Under the pieces are notes generated by a model. The model made no database searches, had not been told where the DNA came from, and saw only the letters and a program-made list of their open reading frames with translations. Made by a program: the position numbers and the translations under genes. DNA of 64,000 nucleotides from Flavimaricola sp. (GTDB lineage Bacteria > Pseudomonadota > Alphaproteobacteria > Rhodobacterales > Rhodobacteraceae), in NCBI GenBank assembly GCA_020629175.1, contig JAHDDU010000008.1, positions 1 to 64,000 on the forward strand. The letters are read 5' to 3'. This document shows, piece by piece, positions 39,092-49,386 of this stretch; within the stretch, counting starts at the first letter, position 1, and the number at the start of each line of letters is the position of its first letter.

Positions 39092-41002
39092 TCAGCGCTG
39101 CGGCACTTTCGCCTTCAAATCTGCGCCTGACGCTTGCAACGCCATGGCCGCAATATCAACAGCGGTCATCCCCGCGTCTGCATACATGGCATCCGGCGCG
39201 GCCTGATCGATGAAACGGTCAGGCAAAGTCATCGTCCGAAGTTGGCAGCTTGTGCCCAACAGCCCCTCGTTCGCCAGATAGTGCAACACCATGGCACCAA
39301 ATCCACCTTGCGACCCCTGCTCAACCGTCACCACCACTTTGTGATGGCGTACGAGCTGGCGGAGGAGTGCATGATCCAGAGGCTTGGCAAATCGCGCATC
39401 CGCGATGGTCACAGACTGGCCCGCGTCTTCCAACCGCTGCGCGGCTTTGCGGCACTCACCAAGATGCGCACCAAAGGACAGGAGGGCAATATCTGTGCCT
39501 TCCTGAACGATCCGGCCCTTGCCGATCTCGATTACCTCTCCGCGCTCGGGCATTTCGAGTCCCTCGCCTTCGCCACGAGGGTAGCGGAACGCGATGGGGC
39601 CTTCGTTATACTCGGCGGCCGTGCGCACCATATGCATCAACTCCACCTCATCGCTGGCGGCCATCACGACCATGTTGGGAAGGGCCGCGAGATAGCCAAT
39701 GTCGAATGCGCCCGCATGCGTTGCACCGTCCGCACCCACAAGACCCGCCCGATCAATGGCAAATCGAACGGGCAGATTCTGGAGGGCCACGTCATGTACG
39801 ATCTGATCATAGCCGCGCTGCAGGAAGGTGGAATAAATCGCGCAAAACGGCTTTAGACCGCTGGCCGCCATCCCGGCGGCGAAGGTCACGCCATGTTGTT
39901 CGGCGATGCCAACATCGAACACGCGGGATGGAAATTGTCGGGCCATAATATCAACGCCTGTCCCCGATGGCATTGCAGCCGTCACAGCGACAACGCTGGG
40001 GTCACGTGTGGCCTCTTCGGTCAAGGCCTTGCCAAAGACGGAGGTATAGCTTGGCGCATTGGGTTTCGATTTTTTCTGCGCGCCTGTCGCCACGTCAAAC
40101 TTTGCGACGCCGTGATACTTGTCTGCGCTTGTCTCAGCCGGAGCATACCCCTTGCCCTTGACCGTGCAGCAATGAATAAGCACCGGCCCCGTTGCACGGG
40201 TCCGCGCCGCGCGCAGGACAGGCAGCAGCTGTGACATGTCGTGGCCGTCGATCGGGCCGACGTAAGAGAATCCGAGCTGTTCGAACAAAGTCCCCTGCCC
40301 GCCCACAGCACCAGTCACCAATTGACGAGCCCGTTTGGCATGATCGCGGAGCGGACCTGGTAACGCGGCCTCGAACCCCTCTGCCATTTTGTGCATCTGG
40401 CCTACTGGTCCGGCGTAGAGCCCGGATAGATATTTTGACATCGCGCCAACGGGTGGGGCGATCGACATTTCATTGTCGTTGAGGATCACAAATAGCCTGC
40501 GCCCCTCTGCGCCGACGTTGTTCATCGCCTCATACGCCATGCCTGCACTGATAGAGCCATCACCGATCACAGCGATGGCATCGCCGGTTTCCATCCCCAT
40601 ATCGCGGCCCGTTGCAAACCCCAAAGCTGCCGAAATGGATGTGCTGGAATGCGCGGCACCAAACGGATCAAACTCACTCTCGGATCGCTTGGTAAAGCCA
40701 GAAATCCCCCCCTCCTGACGCAGAGTATGCATCCGATCACGGCGCCCGGTCAGAACCTTGTGCGGGTAGCACTGGTGGCCAACGTCCCAAATGATTTTGT
40801 CACGCGGGGTGTCAAACACCGCATGCAGGGCAACTGTTAGTTCCACAACGCCAAGAGATGATCCCAAATGCCCGCCCGTTGTCGCAACGGCCTCAACGAC
40901 TTCGGCCCGAACTTCATCTGCCAAACAGGCAAGCGAACGGTCTGACATACGGCGAAGATCGGCGGTGGATGTGAGCGCATCTAGCGTTGGTCTGGCAGTC
41001 AT
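39092..41002 (-). CDS. dxs: 1-deoxy-D-xylulose-5-phosphate synthase
   Basis: This TPP enzyme makes DXP from pyruvate and glyceraldehyde 3-phosphate, the entry step of the MEP isoprenoid pathway. The TPP-binding [16 protein letters not shown] motif, the KGKGYAPAE block and a transketolase C-domain are clear. The length of 636 residues from ATG 41002 is typical, and AGG lies six bases upstream. It follows pufX, as dxs does in Rhodobacter, so precursor supply is linked to the puf operon. Confidence 0.96.
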   Translation of the reverse strand: MTARPTLDALTSTADLRRMSDRSLACLADEVRAEVVEAVATTGGHLGSSLGVVELTVALHAVFDTPRDKIIWDVGHQCYPHKVLTGRRDRMHTLRQEGGISGFTKRSESEFDPFGAAHSSTSISAALGFATGRDMGMETGDAIAVIGDGSISAGMAYEAMNNVGAEGRRLFVILNDNEMSIAPPVGAMSKYLSGLYAGPVGQMHKMAEGFEAALPGPLRDHAKRARQLVTGAVGGQGTLFEQLGFSYVGPIDGHDMSQLLPVLRAARTRATGPVLIHCCTVKGKGYAPAETSADKYHGVAKFDVATGAQKKSKPNAPSYTSVFGKALTEEATRDPSVVAVTAAMPSGTGVDIMARQFPSRVFDVGIAEQHGVTFAAGMAASGLKPFCAIYSTFLQRGYDQIVHDVALQNLPVRFAIDRAGLVGADGATHAGAFDIGYLAALPNMVVMAASDEVELMHMVRTAAEYNEGPIAFRYPRGEGEGLEMPERGEVIEIGKGRIVQEGTDIALLSFGAHLGECRKAAQRLEDAGQSVTIADARFAKPLDHALLRQLVRHHKVVVTVEQGSQGGFGAMVLHYLANEGLLGTSCQLRTMTLPDRFIDQAAPDAMYADAGMTAVDIAAMALQASGADLKAKVPQR

Positions 41003-41075
41003 TAGGCACCTGCGACTTTCTGTGTTAGAAAGAAAAGGCGCCATGCGAGGGTTGCGCCCCACATGACGCCAGTCT

Positions 41076-41194
41076 CCTGTAGCCAACAGGAAGGGAACTG
41101 GAGCACCGCGGGGAACGCGGGTGCCCCTAGTATCGGACCATTCCGGGAGGAGAGGCCCGATAGCTGAGAGGGTGGGCCGCAGCCCGGTCCACCC
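41076..41194 (-). promoter_or_regulatory. Hairpins in the pufX-dxs intergenic region
   Basis: Three inverted repeats lie in the 201-base gap: GGGTGGGCC/GGTCCACCC at 41170-41194, ten bases after pufX; GCACCGCG/CGCGGGTGC at 41103-41124; and CCTGT/ACAGG at 41076-41090. The first lacks a T run, so it may protect the 3' end of the puf message rather than act as a simple terminator. Confidence 0.55.
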
Positions 41195-41203
41195 CCAATC
41201 TCA

Positions 41204-41449
41204 TCAGGCGACTATTGCGCCTTCTTCGACCAGTTCGAGCGATGACCAAGGCGTTGGGTCTTGCGCCTCTTGGCTCTCAGCGGGCAGCAGCCCACCGACG
41301 AATGTCATCGCCCACATGGCAAACCAGATCACCAGACAGAAGACGGCGGCATATCCTGCACCCTTGAGCATGAGGATCGTCACCTCACCCACAAGCGCCA
41401 TTCTCTGAGACTCGTTGCGATCCAGCAGACTGAAGTTTTCGTCACTCAT
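41204..41449 (-). CDS. pufX: Reaction-centre-LH1 core protein PufX
   Basis: This small single-helix polypeptide opens the LH1 ring for quinone exchange and, in Rhodobacter, organises the core complex. It has 81 residues against 82 in R. sphaeroides. A central helix (about 27-56) begins with LMLKGAGYAA, close to MMKGAGWAG in Rhodobacter. GLLPAESQEAQDP resembles the RMLPIQENQAP segment after the helix. The start is ATG 41449 with GGAG upstream; the frame reaches a TTG at 41464. It takes the place where pufC lies in many roseobacters. Confidence 0.85.
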   Translation of the reverse strand: MSDENFSLLDRNESQRMALVGEVTILMLKGAGYAAVFCLVIWFAMWAMTFVGGLLPAESQEAQDPTPWSSLELVEEGAIVA

Positions 41450-41464
41450 GTTTCTCGTCTCCAA

Positions 41465-42394
41465 TCAGCGGTCCAGCGGGGCGAAACCGTGGTCTTGCGC
41501 CCAGACGTACCAGTTATCAACAACCGTGCCGGAGAGCAGGATACCGATGCCGCCTGTCAGCGTTGTCAGTACTGCAAACCACCACGCCCAGCGGTGAATG
41601 CCTTCCATCGTGGCATTGAACCCCATGGTCCAGCGCCAGAAGAGGGCCGCACGCTCAGACGCTGTGCCACGGTCCACGATCTGTTCAATCTCGCGCTCCC
41701 CGCCGAAACGGGACACTGCGAGAATTGTCGCACCGTGCATCGCAAACAGCAGAGCTGAACCATAAAGGAACACAATGCTAAGCGCGTGGAACGGGTTGTA
41801 GAACAGGTTGCCGTGCCGGATGGAAAAGAGGTTCGTCCAGTCAAGGTGGCTAAAGATGCCGTAAGGCACAGCTTCGGACCAGCTTCCCATGAGGACGGGC
41901 CGGATCAGGCCGAGCACGAGGAACAACCAGATGGCAGAGGCAAAGGCCCAGGCCACATGTTTGCCCATCCCCAGCTCTTCAGCCCGCAAATATGTGCGGA
42001 TCCACCAGCTAATGACGCTAACCAGCAGGAAGAAGCTGGCTATAAGCCACCAGCCACCTTCGTTCAGCGGCGCAAAGCCAAGGCCATACTCAGGACCGGG
42101 CGGCTCGAGCGAGAAGTAGAAGAGATCGCGGGCAAACACGCCTGGGCTATAGCCCGCCTGCGCCCAGTAGCTCATGCCAACGATAAAGAACCAGGCAAAG
42201 CCGGTGGCCAGCGACACCACCCCGAAGGTGCCCAAGTGAATGGGCCCCAACTGAGCGTTGCCGAAGAGACCGGCAAGCTGGGAAAAGCCCGCCTTCTTGG
42301 TCCGTTCGCGTGCAATGTTGTTCTCATTGTCCATGCCCATTTCGGGCGGACCGACAACCTGCACTTGGGTGAAAATGTTCTGATACTCAGCCAT
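41465..42394 (-). CDS. pufM: Photosynthetic reaction centre M subunit
   Basis: One of the two membrane subunits holding the bacteriochlorophyll dimer, bacteriopheophytins, QA and iron. It has 309 residues, five helices, and conserved [26 protein letters not shown] and FNPFHALSI-type His ligand regions ([23 protein letters not shown]). The start overlaps the pufL end by eight bases. An N-terminal extension [15 protein letters not shown] is typical for M. Confidence 0.97.
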   Translation of the reverse strand: MAEYQNIFTQVQVVGPPEMGMDNENNIARERTKKAGFSQLAGLFGNAQLGPIHLGTFGVVSLATGFAWFFIVGMSYWAQAGYSPGVFARDLFYFSLEPPGPEYGLGFAPLNEGGWWLIASFFLLVSVISWWIRTYLRAEELGMGKHVAWAFASAIWLFLVLGLIRPVLMGSWSEAVPYGIFSHLDWTNLFSIRHGNLFYNPFHALSIVFLYGSALLFAMHGATILAVSRFGGEREIEQIVDRGTASERAALFWRWTMGFNATMEGIHRWAWWFAVLTTLTGGIGILLSGTVVDNWYVWAQDHGFAPLDR

Positions 42395-43235
42395 TTACGC
42401 CTCCCTCAAGATTGATCCACCATGGCAGATCGACATACCAGTACCACCAGACGATCCACTCCTCGAACCAGATGGTTCCAGAGATGACGATGCAGACAGC
42501 ACTCCAGAAACCAGCGTTCAACGCCAGGAATAGGCCCAGACGGTGAATGCCCAGTGGCCCGATGGAATAGCCGATTAGATCGCGGAAATAGGTGTCTTCG
42601 TGATCAGGTGATTTGACCTCTGTCCCTTTCGCAGGGTTCACCGCTGACAGCACAAGCGAGCCATGCAGCGCGAGCGCCAAACAGGTGGTGAAGAAGAACG
42701 TGATCGCCACCATATGTGCAGGGTTGTAATGGAAGTTCCCGTAGGCATAGCCCACGTTGTTCACCCAATCGAGGTGTGAGAATATCCCATATGGGAATCC
42801 GTGCGCCCAAGCACCCATCAACATCGGCCGGATCACCACCAATGTCACATAGGCCAGGATCGCGACGCTGAACGCGAACGGCACATGGTACCCCATCCCC
42901 AGTTTGCGGCAGATCTCAACCTCACGCAGCGCCCAACTCACAAAGGCTCCGATCGCGCAGATGGTAATAATTTGCCAAAGCCCCCCTTCCAGCAAAGGCG
43001 CAGCCCCAAGGCCCACCTCCAGCGCTGGCGGATCAATGGAAATCAGCCAGGGGTTCCATGTGGGGCCTTGGCTGGCCCCATAAAAAATCAAAATTGTCCC
43101 GAGGGCGGCGAAAAAGAACGTCGTGACCCCGAAGAAGCCCACATAAAAAGGCCCCACCCAGAAGTCGAACAGATCGCCTCCGACGAGTGTCCCGCCACGG
43201 ACACGGTATTTTCTTTCGAAGCTGAGCTGAGCCAT
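42387..43235 (-). CDS. pufL: Photosynthetic reaction centre L subunit
   Basis: This five-helix subunit binds the special pair with PufM and carries the QB site. The length is 282 residues. Conserved segments include [43 protein letters not shown] and FGYIFSHLDW-type [11 protein letters not shown], then [21 protein letters not shown] with His ligands. It follows a 123-base intercistronic region with a strong hairpin after pufA. Confidence 0.97.
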   Translation of the reverse strand: MAQLSFERKYRVRGGTLVGGDLFDFWVGPFYVGFFGVTTFFFAALGTILIFYGASQGPTWNPWLISIDPPALEVGLGAAPLLEGGLWQIITICAIGAFVSWALREVEICRKLGMGYHVPFAFSVAILAYVTLVVIRPMLMGAWAHGFPYGIFSHLDWVNNVGYAYGNFHYNPAHMVAITFFFTTCLALALHGSLVLSAVNPAKGTEVKSPDHEDTYFRDLIGYSIGPLGIHRLGLFLALNAGFWSAVCIVISGTIWFEEWIVWWYWYVDLPWWINLEGGVNG

Positions 43236-43305
43236 CTTCCGTCTCCAGTTTTGGACGATACCCCACCCTGGCAGGGCAGCGTCACTATCGTCATGTCTTT
43301 GGTGT

Positions 43306-43334
43306 GCTGCGGGCAGTGCACGCCCGCCCGCAGC
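43306..43334 (-). promoter_or_regulatory. pufA-pufL intercistronic stem-loop
   Basis: The perfect 9-bp arms GCTGCGGGC and GCCCGCAGC are separated by 11 bases, 25 bases after the pufA stop, with no T run. It corresponds to the puf stem-loop that, in Rhodobacter, stabilises the pufBA segment and so gives more LH1 than reaction centre. Confidence 0.75.
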
Positions 43335-43358
43335 GCTATTGAGAGCTCATCGAGCCGC

Positions 43359-43523
43359 TTATTCTGCCATCTCAGACGCGAAAGCGCGGTCGAACCAGTT
43401 GGTCTCTGGGTTGCTGAGCAGGACGAGGTGAATCATCGCAGCCAGCAAGAACAGGAACACACCCTGCGCCACGAACACGCGGCGAGGATCAAAGATGAGC
43501 CAGATTTTATAAAACTGTGCCAT
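43359..43523 (-). CDS. pufA: LH1 alpha polypeptide PufA
   Basis: This 54-residue single-helix antenna peptide binds bacteriochlorophyll through His32 (AAMIHLVLL). The N-terminus [21 protein letters not shown] and C-terminal [10 protein letters not shown] are typical of LH1 alpha chains. The ribosome site AGAGGAGC lies 8-9 bases upstream. It follows pufB by 15 bases. Confidence 0.96.
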   Translation of the reverse strand: MAQFYKIWLIFDPRRVFVAQGVFLFLLAAMIHLVLLSNPETNWFDRAFASEMAE

Positions 43524-43538
43524 ATTGATATGCTCCTC

Positions 43539-43697
43539 TTAGCCCCAGGCGAACCAAGGCAGTTTGATGTACGTCAGTACATGCGCGACCACGGCCACAA
43601 TCGTGAAGATCGTGAACCCGCTCATGTAGACCGAGTGCAGCTCCTGCGCTTGCTCGTCTGTCAGACCTGTGAACGACAGGTCATTTCTATCAGCCAT
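43539..43697 (-). CDS. pufB: LH1 beta polypeptide PufB
   Basis: This 52-residue antenna peptide has the characteristic [17 protein letters not shown]-terminal block and bacteriochlorophyll ligand His39 (VVAHVLTYI), ending LPWFAWG. ATG 43697 follows GGAGGAAAAATA, a strong ribosome site; the open frame to 43727 has no homology. Confidence 0.96.
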   Translation of the reverse strand: MADRNDLSFTGLTDEQAQELHSVYMSGFTIFTIVAVVAHVLTYIKLPWFAWG

Positions 43698-43860
43698 TAT
43701 TTTTCCTCCGAAAAATTGCACTGACACCGCACGTTCCCCGCGGCCGGGTCGTGACGGGGCTCATCCCCGCCTTTATTCGCCTGCCCCTGTAGAAGTGAGA
43801 GGCGAAGTCGTAGGCATGGCGCGGTGGGTGAACACCAGATGCGCCAAACCAATTCCTAGG

Positions 43861-44082
43861 TCACGCCGCAAAAATATGTGGCGTTATGATCCGGGCTTGT
43901 GTCCATGCGCGGGCAAAAGGGCCCTTTTCTGGCAGAGCGAACTGCCGCGCGGCGCTCAGGCCCCAGGTCAACATGGCCAGCGGAAGTGCGGCCAGAAAGA
44001 TGATCGTGAAATAGGCGTAGTATTCCCGCTTTGGCGGGGCAGCACGGCTGCGCGTCACTGGCGCATTCGTCATATCCGTCAT
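43861..44082 (-). CDS. pufQ: PufQ, bacteriochlorophyll-related puf operon protein
   Basis: This 73-residue protein has one membrane helix (YFTIIFLAALPLAMLTWGLS, about 23-42) and the family C-terminus GPFARAWTQARIITPHIF. In Rhodobacter PufQ is needed for normal bacteriochlorophyll formation, possibly as a carrier of pathway intermediates. The start overlaps the bchZ stop (TGATG). The 163 bases between pufQ and pufB hold a small CGGGG/CCCCG hairpin at 43755-43769 and no convincing gene. Confidence 0.9.
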   Translation of the reverse strand: MTDMTNAPVTRSRAAPPKREYYAYFTIIFLAALPLAMLTWGLSAARQFALPEKGPFARAWTQARIITPHIFAA

Positions 44083-45542
44083 CAGGTGTTTCCTCCCTTG
44101 GTCGTCTCGAGCGTCTGAACTGTCTCCAGAACAACGCGGTCTTCGCCCGCGGCCAATGCGGCCTTCTCGGCGGCATCGCGCAGAGTTTTGGCCGCAGAAA
44201 TGCGGGTCAGAATTGGATGGCTGGCAACAATATCATCCAGCTTTTGCTGCGCATCCGCGTCCCATGGGAAATCGCGGCGCAGCGGTGTCGGTGTCGCTTC
44301 GGCGGCATCCATCTCACTGCCCAAGGGCAGGATATGGAACAGCGCGTCAAACAGGCCGTTGCAGACCTCTTGAATGACATAGGTTGCCCCCGCGTAGCCC
44401 ATAAACGGCGTGCCCGTGGCCCGCCGAATGGCTGCACCAGGGAAACTGGCCGGGATGAACGATGGGCTTGGCCCATGCCCACCACGCATCTCCGCCATGT
44501 ACATCTTTTCATTGATCGAACCAAAGACGATGAGCGGGCGTTTGGTGTGCATCAGATCGCGCACGTCTTCGTTGTCGGTCTTTTTGCCACGCAAACGGCT
44601 CACTGAAAACGCGCAGGGGAACCCCAGATCGCCCTCAAGGTACTTTCGAATCCCGCGCGTGTAGGTTTCGTTCGCGACGACAGCGAATTCACATGTGGCA
44701 TAGAAATCCTGCGTGACAGATCGCCACAAATCCCAAACCGGCTTGATCGTCGAATGCTTTTCCCGCTCGATGAACGGCTCAGGATCAAGCCCGAGCAGTT
44801 CACCCAACTTGCGGAGGAATTTTGTCGTTGAATCGATGCCAAAGGGCGCTTGCAGATATGGCTTGCCCAATACTTCACACAGGCCCCGGCCAAACTCGCG
44901 GTACATGCAGATATTCACATCCGCATTCACCAGATTGCGCATCTCAGCCACATGCGCGCCCAGAGGCATCACCATGTTGACGTCCGCGCCGATCCCCTCG
45001 ACCAACCGCCGGATTTCGGCCAGGTCAGACGGCATGTTGAACGTGCCATACATCGGCCCAAGGATGTTAACCCGCGGAGCCGCACCCTCTTCCCGCTTCT
45101 TCTCGGGCGGCATCCGGCCTTTGGTCATGCCAAATTCGGTGAAGATCCAGGTCATCGCGCGATCCGCGCTTTCCCATTGATCCTCGTCAATGGTGCGCGG
45201 CAAGAACCGCTGAATATTCGTGCCCTGCGGCGTGACCCCCCCACCGATCATCTCAGCAATGGATCCAGTCACCACCACAGCGGGCAAAGCGGGATCAAGC
45301 ACGCCCCAAGCGCGCTTCATCGCCTCTTCTGTGCCCTCACCCATCTCGCTCTCGCCCAGACCGGTAACCACAATGGGAAGTTCGTGCGGTGGCAGTCCGT
45401 CGGTGTAGTGCAGAACGCTAGTCACAGGCAGGTTTTCACACCCGACAGGCCCGTCAATCACGCATTGCAGGCCCTTTACCGCGCAAAACGCATAAACGGC
45501 ACCCCAGTAGCCACCGGCACGGTCGTGATCCATCACCAGCAT
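44082..45542 (-). CDS. bchZ: Chlorophyllide a reductase subunit BchZ
   Basis: This NifK-like subunit of the BchXYZ reductase reduces the B ring of chlorophyllide a to the bacteriochlorin. Conserved parts are [45 protein letters not shown] and [12 protein letters not shown]. It has 486 residues. ATG 45542 follows a 91-base gap with a GC-rich repeat, the only gap in bchY-bchZ. pufQ follows directly. Confidence 0.96.
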   Translation of the reverse strand: MLVMDHDRAGGYWGAVYAFCAVKGLQCVIDGPVGCENLPVTSVLHYTDGLPPHELPIVVTGLGESEMGEGTEEAMKRAWGVLDPALPAVVVTGSIAEMIGGGVTPQGTNIQRFLPRTIDEDQWESADRAMTWIFTEFGMTKGRMPPEKKREEGAAPRVNILGPMYGTFNMPSDLAEIRRLVEGIGADVNMVMPLGAHVAEMRNLVNADVNICMYREFGRGLCEVLGKPYLQAPFGIDSTTKFLRKLGELLGLDPEPFIEREKHSTIKPVWDLWRSVTQDFYATCEFAVVANETYTRGIRKYLEGDLGFPCAFSVSRLRGKKTDNEDVRDLMHTKRPLIVFGSINEKMYMAEMRGGHGPSPSFIPASFPGAAIRRATGTPFMGYAGATYVIQEVCNGLFDALFHILPLGSEMDAAEATPTPLRRDFPWDADAQQKLDDIVASHPILTRISAAKTLRDAAEKAALAAGEDRVVLETVQTLETTKGGNT

Positions 45543-45574
45543 CCGCGCGCACCCCGCAGCTTCTTTGGGCCGTC

Positions 45575-45612
45575 ACCCCGGGGGAGCGCAGCGGGGGCAG
45601 AGCCCCCCGTAA
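45575..45612. repeat. GC-rich repeat-like element between bchY and bchZ (copy D)
   Basis: CCCCGGGGGAGCGCAGCGGG and GGGGGC...GCCCCCC can form a hairpin like the tails of copies A, C and F, but the conserved CTTCTTCTGGC box is missing. It fills most of the bchY-bchZ gap. Confidence 0.5.
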
Positions 45613-45633
45613 CATGTGCCGACCAGCGCGCCA

Positions 45634-47205
45634 TCAAATCATCTCCGCCGCTTTGGCCGCACGCGCCATTTTATCGAGCTTCTTTTGGTGCTGTGCTCGG
45701 AAATCCGGGCGAAGGTTTGGAGCCCCCTCCCAAACGCCTGCCGTATCGCCATGACCGACGCCTTCAAAAAACGCCTTCATAGACGCCATGCGGTCACGGC
45801 CCGCAATCGCCGCGTTCACGACCTGACCCAGTGAGCCCGCACCTGCGGGCCCCATCAATGGCCGCGCCGAAATCAGGTTGGTGAAGTAGAGCGCTGGTAT
45901 CCCCAGCTCTTTGGCCTTTTGCACCACAGGTGTGGTGCCAATCGCAAGATCAGGTTTGACCCCTTCCATTGCCGCCAAATCATCTTCAAGCGAGGCGCGA
46001 TATTTTACCGTCACGCCCTTGGCCGCAAGCCATTCAGCATCCGCTGCAGACCACGGCGTTTTTGGGCAAGCCGTGCCGACATAGGGCACGTTTGCGCCAC
46101 TTTCGATCAGGAGGCGTGCGACCAAAAGCTCGGACCCTTCGTACCCCGAAAGGGTGATCGTCCCATTGATCGGTGCCGCTGCCAAAGCCTGCTGAATTGC
46201 TGGGAGGAAGGCGTTCTGAGACGCCGCGACCTGATCTTTGTTCAGACCAAAGGCGTCACCGATGCCAGCCAGCCAATTTGCCGTGCCGTCATGCCCCACC
46301 GGGGCCGAGCCCACAATCGGACGGCCCGCAGCCTCAAAGGCACGCACGCTGGCCGTATAGAACGGATGGATGGCGGCAACCGCACCGCAATCAAGTGCCG
46401 CATAAAGCTCACGCCATTCGCGCGTCGGCACAACCGGACCGGCCGCCAAACCCATTGGGGCCAGCATCGCACCGATCATCATCGGATCCGCGGGGAACAT
46501 TTCACCCAGGATCGACACCGTTGGTCGGTCAGACTTTCCGCCTTGAGGGGCGGCAACCGGCCCTGCCTTGATCTCTTCGCGCGCATATTCGAGCATCGCG
46601 CCCGCCAACACATCCTTGGCTTCGGCGTGGGTCGGAATGCCAAAACCGGGCACGTCAATCCCCACGATGCGCACGCCGTTGATCTCGCTAGGCAAGAGTC
46701 GCAGCGGCACACCAGACGCGGTTGGCACACATAGATTGGTCACGACGATCGCGTCATACTTCTCAGGATCGGCCAAGGCGTGGACGCTCTCGCGTATGTC
46801 CTCAAACAACTTGCCAGTCACCAAAGTTTCAGAATTGAACGGCACATAGCCCACAGACCGCCGCGCGCCGTAGAAATGGCTGACGAAGGTGAGGCCGTAG
46901 ACGCAGCAGGCAGAGCCCGACAGGACCGTCGCTGTCCGCTTCATCCGCAGACCAACCCGCAGCGAACCAAAGGCAGGACACATGGATTGCGGCTGATCAT
47001 GCGGGCCCATCGGGTAATCAGCGGCATAGCGATCCAAAAGCTCGGACTGACCGGCGGTACGCGCCGCTTTGTCCATCTCACCCTTTGAGGCGCAGCCGAG
47101 GCCGTCGACCGCCGGGCTCGCGGGCTGATCCGAAGGCGTCACCTGCACGGCACCGTTGGCGTCATAGCCAACGTCAAAGCCTTCTCTGCCGCCATCATGC
47201 GCCAT
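45634..47205 (-). CDS. bchY: Chlorophyllide a reductase subunit BchY
   Basis: This NifD-like subunit pairs with BchZ. Cluster-ligand cysteines lie in QSMCPAFGSLRVG, GSACCVYGLTFVSHFYGARRSVGY and NLCVPTASGVPLRL. The protein has 523 residues from ATG 47205, with ribosome site GGGAGGG. The longer frame to 47235 overlaps a small ORF between bchX and bchY. The C-terminal region ends in a Lys/Ala helix. Confidence 0.96.
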   Translation of the reverse strand: MAHDGGREGFDVGYDANGAVQVTPSDQPASPAVDGLGCASKGEMDKAARTAGQSELLDRYAADYPMGPHDQPQSMCPAFGSLRVGLRMKRTATVLSGSACCVYGLTFVSHFYGARRSVGYVPFNSETLVTGKLFEDIRESVHALADPEKYDAIVVTNLCVPTASGVPLRLLPSEINGVRIVGIDVPGFGIPTHAEAKDVLAGAMLEYAREEIKAGPVAAPQGGKSDRPTVSILGEMFPADPMMIGAMLAPMGLAAGPVVPTREWRELYAALDCGAVAAIHPFYTASVRAFEAAGRPIVGSAPVGHDGTANWLAGIGDAFGLNKDQVAASQNAFLPAIQQALAAAPINGTITLSGYEGSELLVARLLIESGANVPYVGTACPKTPWSAADAEWLAAKGVTVKYRASLEDDLAAMEGVKPDLAIGTTPVVQKAKELGIPALYFTNLISARPLMGPAGAGSLGQVVNAAIAGRDRMASMKAFFEGVGHGDTAGVWEGAPNLRPDFRAQHQKKLDKMARAAKAAEMI

Positions 47206-47338
47206 GAACACCCTCCCTCTCGGGCTGGGACGCACGGATGTCTTTGAGCAGTCGGCAGAGCTGTTCTGGTCGAGCGGCCTGAACCATCTGCTTGGCGACG
47301 GAATACGCCTCGGGAGAAATGCGCTCAGGCGTCATCAT
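47195..47338 (-). CDS. Candidate 47-aa ORF bridging bchX and bchY
   Basis: A minus-strand ORF runs from ATG 47338 (a second ATG at 47335) to TGA at 47195. It overlaps the bchX end by 14 bases and the bchY start by 11, so it fits the junction exactly. The product starts [20 protein letters not shown], is probably helical with one Cys, and ends basic/acidic (SQPEREGVHGA). The overlap pattern matches the other coupled genes of this operon. I do not recognise a family, and chance cannot be excluded. Confidence 0.5.
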   Translation of the reverse strand: MMTPERISPEAYSVAKQMVQAARPEQLCRLLKDIRASQPEREGVHGA

Positions 47339-48329
47339 AGATGACCTCCAGGCTTTCCTGCACCGCGCCGTATTTGCCCCTCATATCCGTGAGTGTCGCC
47401 GGCACCAGCTCATAATCGCCTCCGGTGTCCTTGCTGTCGAACAAGCCCAGAAGGCCGTCCTGATCCAACGGTTTTGGCCGCACAGGCGGAGCTACGCCAA
47501 CAGCCTCGGCAAGGCCTGCGAACATGTCGCCCCATTGGCTCTCTTTGGTGCCGACGATCTGATAATTCGCCGACTTCTTCCTTAGATCGTCGTCTGCGGG
47601 GATAGCGGCCAAGATGGGGACATCAACGGCCTCAGCAAATTTTTGGGCTTCGCCGGTACCATCATCTTTATTGATGACGAGCCCAGCCACACCAACATTG
47701 CCGCCGAGCTTTCGGAAGTATTCGACGGCGGAGCATACGTTATTAGCAACATACAGGGATTGGAGGTCATTGGATCCTACAAGAATGACCTTTTGCGCCA
47801 TATCGCGCGCGATGGGCAGGCCGAACCCCCCGCACACAACATCCCCCAGAAAATCGAGGAGGACATAGTCGAAATCCCAATCGTGAAACCCGAGCTTCTC
47901 AAGCAGTTCGAAGCCGTGGATGATCCCGCGCCCGCCGCAGCCACGGCCCACTTCCGGCCCGCCAAGCTCCATCGCGAAAACGCCACCGCGCTTGAAGCAC
48001 ACGTCTCCGATCTGCACCTCTTCACCGGCGAGCTTTTTCTTAGACGAGGTTTCAATGATCGTCGGGCAGGCTTTGCCGCCAAACAGAAGGCTGGTGGTGT
48101 CGGATTTAGGGTCACAGCCGATCAGCAGCACGCGTTTGCCCATTTCAGCCATCATGTGGCTGAGGTTGGCGAGCGTAAAGGACTTACCGATGCCACCCTT
48201 GCCATAGATCGCGATGATCTGTGTTTTCGACGTAGGCTCACCCTGAGGCACTTCGAGTGTCGCCTCTTCGTTTGCCTCATCGCGCAACCGCTGATCAAAA
48301 TCTTTGAGGTTTGGGACGTCCAGGGTCAT
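47325..48329 (-). CDS. bchX: Chlorophyllide a reductase iron protein BchX
   Basis: This NifH-like ATPase supplies electrons to BchY-BchZ. The P-loop is [11 protein letters not shown] (residues 41-51), and cluster cysteines lie in VGRGCGGRG and GDVVCGGFG. It has 334 residues, longer than BchL because of an N-terminal extension, as usual. ATG 48329 follows GGAG nine bases upstream and overlaps the bchC end by four bases. Confidence 0.97.
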   Translation of the reverse strand: MTLDVPNLKDFDQRLRDEANEEATLEVPQGEPTSKTQIIAIYGKGGIGKSFTLANLSHMMAEMGKRVLLIGCDPKSDTTSLLFGGKACPTIIETSSKKKLAGEEVQIGDVCFKRGGVFAMELGGPEVGRGCGGRGIIHGFELLEKLGFHDWDFDYVLLDFLGDVVCGGFGLPIARDMAQKVILVGSNDLQSLYVANNVCSAVEYFRKLGGNVGVAGLVINKDDGTGEAQKFAEAVDVPILAAIPADDDLRKKSANYQIVGTKESQWGDMFAGLAEAVGVAPPVRPKPLDQDGLLGLFDSKDTGGDYELVPATLTDMRGKYGAVQESLEVIYDDA

Positions 48330-49267
48330 GCAACAGCACTCCAATCCAAAATCATCTTGAGGCAGGAGGCGTCGCTGAACGCCGTCTCATACCCTTTGGC
48401 CGCGTCCGCTGCGGCCCGCTCATGCGTGATCAAATCGTCAAGTCGCAGCGTCCCGCTTTCAACGAGGGCGCGGGTGGCCGTCATATCGTCCGACGACCAT
48501 TCTGCACTGATCCGGAACCGGGCTTCTTTCATGAAGGCGGGCGGAAAGGCGAACTGCAACGGCTCAGCATAAAATCCTGCCAGCACAACCTCACCGCCTT
48601 TGGCGAGGCGCCCGACCATGTCGTTAAGCAAATCCCCTCGTCCGCTGGCATCATAGATTGAGAGGTAATCCCGCCGAGCGTCGCTGTCAGGCGTGATGAC
48701 CTCATAGCCTTCAGCGCCAGACATGCGGATGGGATCAACTTCCCAAACCGTGGGTGGAGGTGCGCCCGCCGCCACGGTCAACCGCGCCAAAAGACGGCCA
48801 AGCACACCATGCCCGATGATCAGGTCCGGCACAGCCTTGCCTTCGCCCGCCATCGCATGCCGTGCGGTCGCGGCTAGCGCCAGCAACGCACCGCTGGCCT
48901 GCAGACCACCATCAATTGGCGTCACCCGCGCGGCATCTGTGACGATTCGCTTCGCCGCGCCACCAAACAGCCCATGCGCGCCCTGATAGCAGGACGCCCC
49001 CGGCACAAAGACACGTTGCCCGACGCACAGGCCACTCTCACGCCCAGCTTCGACAATTTCGCCCGCGGCCTCATAGCCCGGTACAAGTGGATATCCCATG
49101 CCCGGAAACGGAGGCATTTGCCCTGTCCAAAACAGTTTTTCGGTGCCCGTGGAAATGCCGGAATGCGTAATCTCAACCACAACATCTGTCGCAACCGGGT
49201 CGTTTACCGGCAGCGCATCTAGGGCGATATACCCTGGTGCAGTCATGAGAACGGCCGTGGTTTCCAC
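48326..49267 (-). CDS. bchC: Bacteriochlorophyllide a dehydrogenase BchC
   Basis: This zinc-type alcohol dehydrogenase family enzyme oxidises the C3 hydroxyethyl group to acetyl. Blocks include [39 protein letters not shown] and a Rossmann region ([14 protein letters not shown]). I start at GTG 49267 because GGGAGGAAAAAGAC is directly upstream and family homology begins at ETTAV; this gives 313 residues. The frame continues to 49324 without homology. It leads the bchC-X-Y-Z-puf unit. Confidence 0.95.
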   Translation of the reverse strand: METTAVLMTAPGYIALDALPVNDPVATDVVVEITHSGISTGTEKLFWTGQMPPFPGMGYPLVPGYEAAGEIVEAGRESGLCVGQRVFVPGASCYQGAHGLFGGAAKRIVTDAARVTPIDGGLQASGALLALAATARHAMAGEGKAVPDLIIGHGVLGRLLARLTVAAGAPPPTVWEVDPIRMSGAEGYEVITPDSDARRDYLSIYDASGRGDLLNDMVGRLAKGGEVVLAGFYAEPLQFAFPPAFMKEARFRISAEWSSDDMTATRALVESGTLRLDDLITHERAAADAAKGYETAFSDASCLKMILDWSAVA

Positions 49268-49333
49268 GTCTTTTTCCTCCCACACCGCAACGCCTGTCCC
49301 CGCCGAGAGACTCAGTTGCGGCATTCTGTCACC

Positions 49334-49351
49334 TGTAAGTTTAACCTGACA
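49334..49351. promoter_or_regulatory. PpsR/CrtJ operator 1 upstream of bchC
   Basis: TGTAAGTTTAACCTGACA fits TGT-N12-ACA exactly. It is eight bases from site 2, the same spacing reported for the cooperative CrtJ pair at Rhodobacter capsulatus bchC. Confidence 0.87.
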
Positions 49352-49359
49352 TCCCTAAG

Positions 49360-49377
49360 TGTCAATTGATTTGGACA
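49360..49377. promoter_or_regulatory. PpsR/CrtJ operator 2 upstream of bchC, covering a -35 box
   Basis: TGTCAATTGATTTGGACA is an exact match. On the minus strand it contains TTGACA (49360-49365), a likely bchC -35, with the -10 area inside site 1 (around 49337-49342). Both sites would be blocked together. Confidence 0.87.
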
Positions 49378-49386
49378 TAATTGGTG

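Noticed and set aside
43773-43817. 14-codon minus-strand ORF between pufQ and pufB, a possible pufK equivalent
   Set aside because: It has no ribosome site, does not overlap pufB and has no recognisable similarity.
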